From the NCBI GenBank assembly GCA_030272155.1, contig CP126199.1, forward strand, positions 1,302,001 through 1,366,000: a DNA stretch of 64,000 nt. Direction: 5' to 3'. The notes under the pieces are model-generated. The model was not told the origin of the DNA. It saw only the letters and a program-made list of their open reading frames with translations, and made no database searches. The stretch comes from Tetradesmus obliquus (lineage: Eukaryota; Chlorophyta; Chlorophyceae; Sphaeropleales; Scenedesmaceae). Below, one piece after another: positions 1 through 10,305 of the stretch (positions are counted from its first letter, which is position 1; each line of letters begins with the position of its first letter). Both the position numbers and the translations under genes were made by a program.

Positions 1-1318
1 CAAGTCCATTTATGGCCGCAATGCAGAGGGTGTCAACGTGGCCAAGTCACATGCTTGTGCATAGCGGACACGCGCACCAACTGCATATATTGCCATGCTG
101 CGCCACACTGCCTTGACTGCAGGTGCTACACGAGGTAAAGGCCAGGTACATCTCAGCGCTTGAAGTGCGGACACGTGCACTAACTGCATCCTGCCATGCT
201 GCGCCACACTCCTTGAACTGCAGGTGCTGCACGAGGTGACGGCCAAGTCAATCTATGGCCGCAACGCTGAGGGCGTCAAGGTGGCTAAGGCGCAGGTGCA
301 GCGCGGCGCGCTGGCTGACGGCACGCCCATCATCGGCATGACCATGGTGCCCGAGGACCACAGGTGCGTGTATGAAGATTAATTGCTCCTGCTGCTGCTG
401 CTGCAGCAGCTGTTGTGTGGCAACTGCTGTGAGCATGCTGCGTGAGGACCACAGGTGCGTGGCAGCAGGCTTTGCTTTGTTTCGTTTCCACAGGTGCGAA
501 GCGGTCGTGCTTGCCAGGGGATAGGGGGCAGCAGGCGAGCTGCGGGGCCGTTGGCATGTGCTGGGCAGGGCTGGCGTCAACTCAGGTTCTTGCTGTTTTT
601 TGTGTGCAACACACTACATGTGCAGGCTGGTGATCAACAAGGTTGAGGAGATTGAGCCTCTAGGTGGCGTGGAGGCCATGGCCCGCCAGGCCTACGGCGG
701 CAGCTGGCACTCTGCTTTTGTTTTGTTTGCTAGCTTTCACACACTCGCCTTGCATCAGCACGGTACCACTCACGTAGCGATTACTCGCTTGTTGGCGTTG
801 TTATTACTGTGTGCAGGCTTGTCATAAACAAGATCGAGGAGATTGAGTCCCTGGGTGGCGTGGAGGCCATGGCCCGCCAGCAGTACGGCAGCAGCAGCAT
901 CTGGGGAGACATGGAAGGCCTGTGGGTGCCTGATGACGATGATGAGGCAGCAGCAGCAGGGCTGGTGCCGGGGGGCTGGCGGGGAGGCGATGATGTGCTG
1001 CAGCTGCTGCGCACGATTGGTGCAGATGATAGTGAGAGTGAGGAAGAACAAGAGGAGGAGGAGGAGGAGGGAAGTGGGGAGGAAGGGGAAGGGAAGGAGG
1101 GTGGGGGTGGCAGCAGGAGTGCCAGCGGCAGCAGGAGCGGCAGCGAAAGCGATGATGAAGGCAGCAGCGGCAGCGCCAGCAGCGGCAGCGCCAGCAGCGG
1201 CAGCGCCAGCAGCAGCAGCAGCAGCAGCAGCGAGGATGATGATGATTCTGATCAAGAGGAGGAGCAGAAGCCAAAGCCAGGACGGCGGAAAGCACAGCAG
1301 AAGCCAGTGGCAACGAAG

Positions 1319-1351
<33 letters not shown>

Positions 1352-1864
1352 CCAGCAGCGCCACCGCAGGGCCGTGGGAGGCAGAAGCAGGTAGCAAAGC
1401 GGGGGCCATCATCACGGCAGCAACAGCAGCAACAGCAAGGCAGGAAGCCGCCGCCATTGCAGCGGCAGCAGCAGCAGCAGCCGAAAGGCAGGCGGCGGCA
1501 GCTCAGTAGCTCGGACGATGAGGATGCGCCAGCAGCAGCAGCAGCAGCAGCAAAGGATTCATCTAATGATGCTGAGGTCGTCGTCATTGACAGTGAGGAC
1601 GCTGACGAGGACGCAGCAGCTGCCAGCAGCGGCAGCAGCAGCAGCAGCATTGAGGGCAGCAGCAGCAGCAGCGAAGATGAAGCACCACAGCCAAAAGCTC
1701 GGCCACAGGCTGCTGCTGCTGGGCGTGCTGCGCGTGCTGCTGCGCGCGGTGCTGCTGCTGCTGCTGGTGGTGGGCGGCCCGAGGTCGATGCTATCAGCAG
1801 TAGCAGCGATGAGGAGTCAGCATCAGAGCAGGGGAACTCCTCCGATGAGAGCTCTGATGAGTAG
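1..1864 (+). CDS. Unrecognised protein, C-terminal part (5' end outside window)
   Basis: I do not recognise this gene. A clear exon covers about 222-361: it follows a CTGCAG acceptor, reads LHEVTAKSIYGRNAEGVKV and onward, and ends ...VPEDH with an AG|gtgcgt donor. It joins in phase to the last exon, about 813-1864, which opens RLVINKIEEIESLGG, then carries an aromatic/acidic patch (GDMEGLWVPDDDD) and a long low-complexity tail. The tail alternates Glu/Asp/Ser blocks with poly-Ala and Gln/Lys/Arg stretches and ends SSDESSDE before the stop at 1862-1864. Such acidic serine-rich tails are common in nuclear and chromatin proteins, but that is only a hint. Both visible exons have partial tandem copies beside them (61-240 and 625-900), so the splicing upstream of 813 is uncertain. 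The gene converges on the tRNA ligase. Confidence 0.6.
61..240 (+). repeat. Tandem copy of a 3' splice site and exon start
   Basis: Roughly 61-137 and 151-240 are two diverged copies of one segment. Each holds 'gccatgctgcgccacact', a tgactgcag or tgaactgcag acceptor and the first exon bases (gtgctNcacgaggt). Only the second copy continues into a full exon. Positions 1-50 also match 241-294 (caagtcNatNtatggccgcaa), so the whole exon seems to have been repeated. Confidence 0.75.
625..900 (+). repeat. Tandem exon doublet
   Basis: The segments 625-705 and 813-895 both code for L-V-I-N-K-[VI]-E-E-I-E-x-L-G-G-V-E-A-M-A-R-Q after a tgtgcag acceptor. The second copy runs into the final exon. The first has no obvious donor and goes into sequence that does not look coding, so it is either a mutually exclusive exon or a decaying copy. 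Confidence 0.8.
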
Positions 1865-2811
1865 TAGCTGGCTGTTTGGCACTGCTGTTTGGAATGCCGT
1901 CTCCTAACACTGACTGTACCTGACAGCAGTCAAGCCACTGCTGTTGCCTGGCTGCAGCAGGTGCTGCTGCTTTGTCCAGATGCATAGTGCTGTGCAAGCG
2001 TATTGCAGTTGGTCTTCTTTCTCTCTCTTTCAAATGACTGCACCACGGGTGCTGTAGTGACGCGGTTGTGGTTGAGGCTTGCACCACTGGCGCAAGCAGT
2101 TGTGAGTGAGGCTTGCAAGGCTTTGCAGTTGTACCTCTGTGCTCTGATTGAGGTAAAGCTGCTGGCACTGTCTTTGGCTGGCTGATGTACAAAAGGCGAA
2201 TCATAAACAAAGCCAGGATCCCGAAGGACGCTGGTGATGCACAGATGCGCACCTTCATGATTGATGACGAACGTACACGGCCCTGGATTTGGAGAGAAAC
2301 CAAGGATCCTCCGGAGGGTTGAACACTAAACATCAGATGAACCCTTTACACGCACAACCCTAGACATCAGCTGAGCCCTCGCACACTCAGAACCCTGCCA
2401 TCAGCTGAACCCGAGCGCCTGCCCTGACACCAGCACTGCTGCACTGCCGGCGGCTCAAACCCACTGGGAGCCGATGTGGGTAAACTTGATCTTTGAAAGA
2501 TATAGCACACGCACACGCGCAACACAGAATGCAGCAGGAGTGCCAACCCCACCAATGATCAGACCTGCACAATTCCATATCCACCTGCTGTCAAGCCTAC
2601 TAGGCTGGCCGCAGACAGGGTACCCTGCCTTCAGCTAAAGCCTCTCATCAACTGAACCCTACACATAAATTTGTAGCATCAGTTGAACCCCAGCACCTGC
2701 CCAGCCACCAGCAGCGGCTCAAGCAGCACCTTCTCCCACAGCTGAACCTTCTCATGCTCCGGCTCAGGAACCTAACATTGTAACAACATGTTATAAATAA
2801 CGCAATGCACA
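1865..2811. other. Convergent 3' flanks of the first gene and the tRNA ligase
   Basis: No gene is seen. The stretch holds the 3' flanks of two genes that meet tail to tail. It contains partial repeats of the ligase C-terminal coding end (listed separately) and a minus-strand TGTAA (TTACA at 2346-2350), a typical green-algal polyadenylation signal. Confidence 0.5.
2346..2350 (-). terminator. Candidate polyadenylation signal TGTAA
   Basis: TTACA on the + strand is TGTAA on the strand of the tRNA ligase, about 460 bases past its stop. TGTAA is the usual poly(A) signal in chlorophycean algae; its use here is inferred from position. Confidence 0.35.
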
Positions 2812-2860
2812 TCAGCTGAACCCGAGCACCTGCCCGGTCACCAGCAGCGGCTCAGGCAGC
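2398..2860 (-). repeat. Repeats of the tRNA ligase stop-codon end in its 3' flank
   Basis: The true coding end lies at about 2807-2860 (+ strand catcagctgaacccgagcac, then a gtcaccagcagcggctcagg-type stretch). Diverged copies lie at about 2666-2735 and 2398-2445, beyond the stop, each with the catcag[ct]tgaacccN core. Shorter echoes (atcagctgagccc, atcagatgaaccc) occur at 2335-2400. Confidence 0.7.
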
Positions 2861-5800
2861 ACCACCCTGAAAGTTGCTGCATCACAGCCATCAGCCACAC
2901 GCCCAGGCAGCAGCAGGCTGTCTGCTGCCTTGGCCCCTTTGGCTACTGCCAGCGTGATGTGTGGGTAGGGCAGCTGCTGCCAGGCTGCTGTCACAGCTTC
3001 AGGCGCTGCCAGCAGCTCGGCCTGCATAAACGGCAGCGGCAGTGCAAGTGCGATGAGATTGAGAGCACGTGATGTGTGGGTAAGGCAGCTGCTGCCATGC
3101 AGCTGTGACAGCTTCAGGCCCCGCCAGCAGCTCCACCTGCGCAGATAGCAGCAGCAGCAGCAGCAGCAGCGTTGCACCCAGCAGCAGCAGCAGCATCAGA
3201 TTTGGCAGCATGCGATCCAACTGCAGCTGCTGCCAGGCTGCTGGGACAGCTTCAGGCGCTGCCAGTAGCTCCACCCGACCACACGGCAGCAGCAATGCAG
3301 AGGTACATGTCAGCAACATGTAAGCAATACGACGACTCTTGGCGCCGTTGTAGAGGAATTGCACCCTGGCAGGCAGCAGTGTCAGTGTTTGCAGGGCGCT
3401 GAGATACATTAAGAATCAAGCTGCCTGCCCATCAGTGCTGATAACAGCTTCAAGGTCAATGCAAAGCAGCCTTCAAAGTACAGTGAAGAGTCAGGACAAA
3501 TCATCAAGCAGGCGCACGCTTCTGCCCAAACCCCACCTGTGCAGCCGTCACTTCAGGGCTGACGTCAAACGCCAGCAGCTGCAGCTGCACCTGCTGCCCC
3601 GCACACGCCAGCAGCACGTCGCGCTGCGTAGCAGCAGCACCCGGCTGATCTTTGTGCCACAGCGTGACGTGCAGCGCCGGCTTGACCTGTGAGTACAGCA
3701 CACAGCATGCAGCAGCAGTTGGCCGGCACCAGCAGCAGTTTACGGTTCATTCTCATCAGAACCAGCAGCAGCAAGCAGGAGGTAGTGGGCAGGACGTAGC
3801 AAACAGCCTGCAAGAGTGTCGCTCAGTAATGACCGGTAGTATGCTGATGCGCCAACAGCAACATCAAAGACTGCGGCTCAAAGTCATGCGCTTCTTGCAC
3901 ACCAAAGGCTGCAGCTCCATCTACAGGCTCAACATAGGCAATGGACAGCCGTGCCCAACACGTGTACATACATTGTGTAATTCCTACCTTCAAATCTACA
4001 GGCCCTGCCACGCCAGCTGACAAAGAAGCTGGGCCCTGCTGCTGCTGCTGCTGCTGCTGCTCCTGCCGCTGCCGCTTGGCCTGTGGCTCTTCCAGCTGCA
4101 ACTCTGCCAGGTGCTGCTGCTCACCAACAGACAGCCTCGGCTCCAGCTGCTGCTGCTGCTGCTGCTGCTGCGGCTGCTGCTGCTGCTGCTGCTGCTTGGC
4201 CTGCTGTGCGAGCTGCCGCTGCGGGCGCAGCTGCTGCCACAGCTCCTGCAGCTGCTGCTGCAGCTGCTGCTCCTCAACAACAGCCACACCAACATAGCGC
4301 ACACCCTCTGCTGCTGCTGCTGCTGCTGCGCTATCCCCAGCAGCTGCCCCTCCACCCGCTAGAATGCTGTGTATGCTGCTGCGCAGGCGTGCAGTGCAGT
4401 CCTCGAGTGGCAGGGCAATGCTGCTTACTGCTGCCTGCGTGGCTGGGTCTGACAGCAGCAGCCTCATCTGATCCTCCCAGGCTTGGGGAACAGAGTCGCT
4501 GGTGCTGCTGCCGCTATCCTGTAGGGCGGCGAGGCCGTCTGCGATGTGCTGCAGCACTGCTTGCGGCACCTGCAGGCGCCAGCAGCAGCAGCAGTGGCAG
4601 CAGCATTGCATTGTCTGCGCTTTTCAAAGCAGCAGGCAGACACCAAACTTGCAACCGCCAACAGTCCCCCTGCTCCTGTGCTGCATGCACAGTGAAGTGG
4701 AACCCCACCGCTCTACAGTAGTTCAGACAGCAGCTCGGTTCAGCTCCTGGCCGTTGATACACTCAAGCGCAGCAGTTGTAAGCATGCTGCCCCTGACCCT
4801 GTGCCTGCATGCCAGCTGCCCTGTGCATCCGCACGGCTCTGTCTATTTCAAACGGAACCCGTGTATGCGCAACTGGCATCCATCATCCGCTTTGCTCTCG
4901 CCTGCTTAGCACCGCCCAAGGCTGCCACTGGCAGCTCCACCACATGTGGAAACAAGCTCAGCAGCAGCAGCAGCAGCAGCTACCCACAAGCGTAGCAAGT
5001 ACTCATCCGCCTCTCTCTCACCTGCCTCTCACTGCCCAAAGCCGCCACTGGCAGCTCAATCACATGCTGAAACAGCCACTGCAGGATCTCCCGCACAGCA
5101 GTAACCCACAGCACAGCTAGAGCTCATCCGCCCCTCTCTCGCCTGCTTGTCACTGCCCAATGCCGCCACTGGCAGCTCAATCACATGTGTAAACAAGCTC
5201 AGCAGCAGCAGCAGCAGCAGCAGCAGCCAACCACAAGCACAGCTACAACTCATCTGCCCCTCTCTCACCTGCTTATCACTCCCCAAAGCCGCCACTGGCA
5301 GCTCAATCACATGCGGAAACAGCCCCTGCAGAATCTCCCGAAGCCTTTGTAAGCTCAAGTGCCTGAAGTACGAGCCAAACTGCAGGATCGCCCTGCAGGC
5401 TGTGTCACATTTGCTGTCCAGCTGACCCTCATGATTGCTGCGCTGCAGCACCCGCAACATGCTGAGGGCGAGGAACTCCAAGGGGAATGGCAGCAGCGGG
5501 GCGTTCAGCGGCGGCTGCTGCTGCTGCTGCTGGGTGGAGGCGTCTGCTGTGCAGGTTGGCAGCACTGCGATGCTGGTGGCACCTGCGTTGCGGCAGCAGC
5601 AGCAGCACAGGATGGTCAGCACGTGCACGATGTGGTTGCACACTGTTGGCTTGACAGGTTGTGCGTACTCTTCTGGTAACTGATGAACTCAAACATTGGA
5701 GCTTTATTGGTGGACTGCCAGGTTCAGCTGCTGCTGGCGTCAGGTGCGTTCTGCCCTTGGCCTGCGGTGTGTGACATTGTACTGCTTTGTTGTCAGCAAA

Positions 5801-8800
5801 ACTGCAGCCATTCCACATTCAAAAGCACTGGTGTTGAAAAAGATTTGCTGTTGCAATCTGCCAAGCAACGCGCCGCACCTGACTTGCGCAGTATGTCTGC
5901 CACCCGAGCAAAAGTTGTCCCTGGGGCAGGGCACCTGCCTGCCTGCCGGTTGAAAGCACGGTGCCTCGTTCGCCACTAAACTGCAGCTTTGAAACGCTCA
6001 AACAGTGCTGACAATGTGCTGATTCAGTTTAGTTGTTGCGCACCTGACTTGCGCAGAATGTCTGCCACGCGTGCCAGATTGTCCCTGGGGGCTGGCACCA
6101 GGTTCTTGTCAGCCAGCACCAGCTGCCTGTGGCCGCCGCCCTTGTTGCTTTCTGTTGCGCCAGCAACCTGCGCAGTGAGCAGGGCACGAACAGCCGATTC
6201 ACTCACAACACTTACATCGTGCAAAACGGCGCGCCAGATGCAGGTTGCGTCAGCCCTGCTCAACAACGCCTTGTTGCTTGCAGATCACAGCAGCATGTGC
6301 TACAACAATCATATGTGCCATTGATATTTGTTAGTGTCCAGAAAAGCTCAGCCTACCTCGTGCCAGAACCGCATGCCTGAGGTGCCCTGCTTGGTCCTCA
6401 GTGTGTCAGCATTGAGCACCTGCACTGTCAATCTGCTGCTGCTGCTGCTGCTGCCGTCCTCGGGGCTGGCACTGCTGCTCCAGGCCTGCTGCTCAGCTGC
6501 CAGTGCCTGCGACAGCACAGACTTGCCAGTGGCTGCAGCAATAAACACAAGCGGGCAGCAGCAGCAGCAGCAGATTTGTCCAACTGACTTGCCCCAAACA
6601 ACGGTTCGCTATTGATGCAACGAGACATGTGAAGCATGCATGTCTCACCACAAATTGTAGCAGAGTGATGATACTGCCCAAACAGGCTCCCATCCAATAA
6701 CAGAGTGACGTGAATTTGTCTGAAAAGAAGCCCATGGCATGTAGCAGAGTCTCAAGCTGCCAGTTATGCACCACAATTTCATCAACTACACAGCAGCAGC
6801 AGCAGCAGCAGCAGCAGCTCACCTGGCACTGAAACATAGCAGAACACATATGCTGGATCAACTGGAGCCAGCGGAGTGCCGGCCCCAAGCTGCTGCACAA
6901 TACCCTCAACCTGCTGCTGCACCCACTGCTGGTGCTGCTGCTGATGCTGTGCCTCATCCTCCTGCTGCTGCTGCTGCTGCTGCTGTTCAGGTGCCTGATC
7001 AATGTCCATGGCAGCAGCAGCAGCAGCAGCAGCAGCTGCAGCAGGCGGTGGAGGCTGCACATTGACCGTGCGCTGCTGCTGCTGCTCCGGCGACAGCCCT
7101 GCTGCTTTCAGCTGTCCAGACAGCCCTTTGAGTTTGCCGTTGTGCATGCCTTGCAAGTTCTTCACTTTGTTAGCGTCACTGATGCCTGCATCAACAAACA
7201 CATCAGCGGCAACCGGCTGAATCAACCAGCACATATGGCTTTCACGCAAGCAGCATGCATAGCCGGTGCTGCCTGTTGCAACTGCTGCTCCGCGCAACAC
7301 TTGCACATCGCACCACATCACCCCACACCACACCATGTGCGGACCAACCGTCCTGCATTGCCGTAAGTGCAGCATCACCAGCAAGTTCCCCAGCCCACTG
7401 GCTTCAGCACTTCAACCCACCACCGCACACCCTCCTCACCTGTCACATCAGGCGGCTGCACCAGCAGCTGCACATATGCAGCATACGTTCCAGCAAGTCA
7501 CCTAAACCCCCAGCTTTCATATCTGCGCTTCTACACACCCTCCTCACCTGACACATCAGGCGGCTGCACCAGCAGGTGCACATATGCAGCAGCTGCCTTG
7601 ATGAACTCTGACAGCCCACCTCCCTTCCCCTTGGTGTTGGCAGACTTCTTGCGCAGCTGAACACAGCAGCCCTCAGCCACCAGTGCCCGTGAGAACAGCA
7701 GCGCTTTGCTGGTGGCTTCCAGTGAGTGCTGCAGCTGCAGCGCCTGCACCAGCTGCGGATGCAATATCAACAGCAGCAGGCAGCGTACAGTACATAAGTG
7801 TGCATGATTAGTAATTGTCGCATGGTGCGGCGTTGCTTTGTGTGCTGCAGCTGCAGCGCCGGCACCAGCTGCAGATGCGAAACACAGCAACAGGCAGGGC
7901 ACAGTGCGCACGTGTTACGTGCGTGTGGGGTGCTGCATGGTGAGCTGTGAGCGCTGCTTGCTGATTTGATGCTGGTTTTACCAAAGAGTCAATGACGATG
8001 TGACTTGTGTTGCAACTTCAACCTCCGCCAACCTGTTTGACCAGCTCCTCATCCACATCCATAGCAAGCAGCAACCCCTAGAAGGCCCCTGCAGGCCTCC
8101 CCTCAGGCTCATCACCCTCCCCCTGGCCCTGCTGTTCCTGCAGGACACTACTGCTTGCACATCCTGCAAGACACTGCTGCCTGCATATTCACACGAAACC
8201 CACAGGCACGCACCACACGCTGCTCAACAGCTTATAAGTTGCACAACACGACCTAGAAAGAAAGACAGCAGCACTACATAAAAAAGTTTGACCAACCTGT
8301 TTGACCAGCTCCTCATCCACATCCACAGCAAGCAGCACCCCCTGGAAGGCTCCTGCAGGCCTCCCCTCGGGCTCATCACCCTCCCCTGGCCCTGCTGCTG
8401 CTGTTCCTGCAAGGAATGCCTGCACAAACGGCTCTGCTGCTTCCAGGTAGGTTGACTCTTGGATTGTTGCTGCGCCGCCATGGCTGCCTACCCAGCGGGA
8501 CCAGCAGCGCCCAAAGTGCAGTACCTGCGGGGAAGGAAGCATATGGCAGGTCAGGGCAGCTGCTGCAACAGCAGTGGCAGGAGCTGAAGCAGACATAGCG
8601 CACCATCCCTTGGAGTCAGCAGCGGCATGTTGCTGCAGGTCCTGAAATCCTTGCGCATGTGCGACGCATGCGCTTGGGAACGACTGAACCTCAGCAGCGT
8701 CCTCTGACTGCACTGTGTTACTTTCTTGTTACTTTGCTTTTGAACTGCTACTGACAGCTCACCTTCTCCACCAGTGGGTCTGGTAGGCCCCAGCTGTGCT

Positions 8801-10146
8801 TGGCCATGTTAGCCAGTGAGGTGAGGTAGGGCAGCTGCCCCTGCCTCAGTGCAGTGAGGCCATTCCTGCAAGGTTAAGTTTTTGATTATTGTTGTGACTC
8901 TGAAAAGGTGCTTCAAAGTTGTTTCGGAAGTCGACCAACCCACAGAGGGGTGGGGAGTAGCAGGCTTGGCCCAACTTGCACCAGCGCATGTTCATGAGCG
9001 CGCATACAGGTTGGCGTACAAGTTGTAAGCATCTGCACACAAAGCTTGCGAGTCAGCATGGTCAATGACGCTGATTGCTGAGCAGTAACCTTGACACTGA
9101 AAGACTTTAACCAGTCACCACTGAAAGTCTTCAACCAGCAACACGCGCCTGATCACAAAGGTCATCATGCAGTAGCCAACCTCTGTCTCCCCCCACAGCA
9201 TCATCTTCTTCTTGTAGCGCAGCCCTGCCTGCCCACCATCAACACGGCCAGCAAGCGCCTGCACAGCACCACCACAACCAGCAGCAGCAGCAGCAGCAGG
9301 TGCGCTTGACTACACGATATGCTGTCAGCTCAGCCTAGCTTGTGCTGCCATGCTGCTGGCCTCATCTCCAATGCTGTACACATACAGATGCCTGCACGAA
9401 GAGTGACAAGCGGCTGTACCCAGCTGTTCTGTGACCTTGCCAAGTAACATGCTTCATCTGGCAGATCACCTGCATAGCCTTCAGTTTGGCCCCTGTCATG
9501 CTGCTGCTGCTGCTGCCTTCAGCAGGAACAGAGATTGCTGCAGCTGATGTGTCTACTCCTCCAGCACCTGCTGCAGGATCTGCTGCTTTTGCTGCTGCTG
9601 CTTCCAGTGCTGCCGCAGCCTGCGCAGCAGCGCTCTTGTCAACTGCAGCAGCTGACAGCAACAGTGCTTGCAGCTGCTGCGCCTCGCTGCTCTCAATTGC
9701 AGCTCGTGAGTAGATGGTTAAACCACCTGGCAGAGTCAGCGCCAGTGGTGTGCTGCCGTCACCAAAAGCTGCAGGTGACTGCTGCAGGCACTGCAGGAAC
9801 TTCTGTCTGCAAGCAGGCAGGCCAACGGGCGTTGCACAAGAGCATGTGGGTTGCTGCGGTGAAGCTCCTGACAGCTTGCCCAACTTGAAGGCTGCATTGC
9901 ACCTGGCATTGTTGCAATGCAATCTTTCATTGCAAGTACCATCTGCAGCAACTTCCAGCGGTAGAACTTCTTAGCGCTCACTTGTCTTGGCCGTCAAGTG
10001 GTGTGTATGTCACGCCAGGCAGCCAAGAGGCACAGGCAGCCTTCACTGCAGCCTGCGCGGCAGCTTTGGGAGTGGGCCTCTCTGGTCGTGCTGCGGGTGC
10101 TTCTGCTTCTGCTGCTGCATCATCAGTTGCTGCTGCTGCATCATCC

Positions 10147-10182
<36 letters not shown>

Positions 10183-10259
10183 TTGTCTGGTGCTGCCACA
10201 GGGTCAGCAGGCGCTGCCGGCGTGTCTGTGCTGGCTGTAGGCGTGGCAGCTGCCACTGC

Positions 10260-10305
<46 letters not shown>

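Noticed and set aside
770..1650. Long open frames on the minus strand opposite the acidic tail
   Set aside because: They are poly-Ala, poly-Leu and poly-Cys readings of CAG/CTG repeats on the wrong strand, with no family resemblance.
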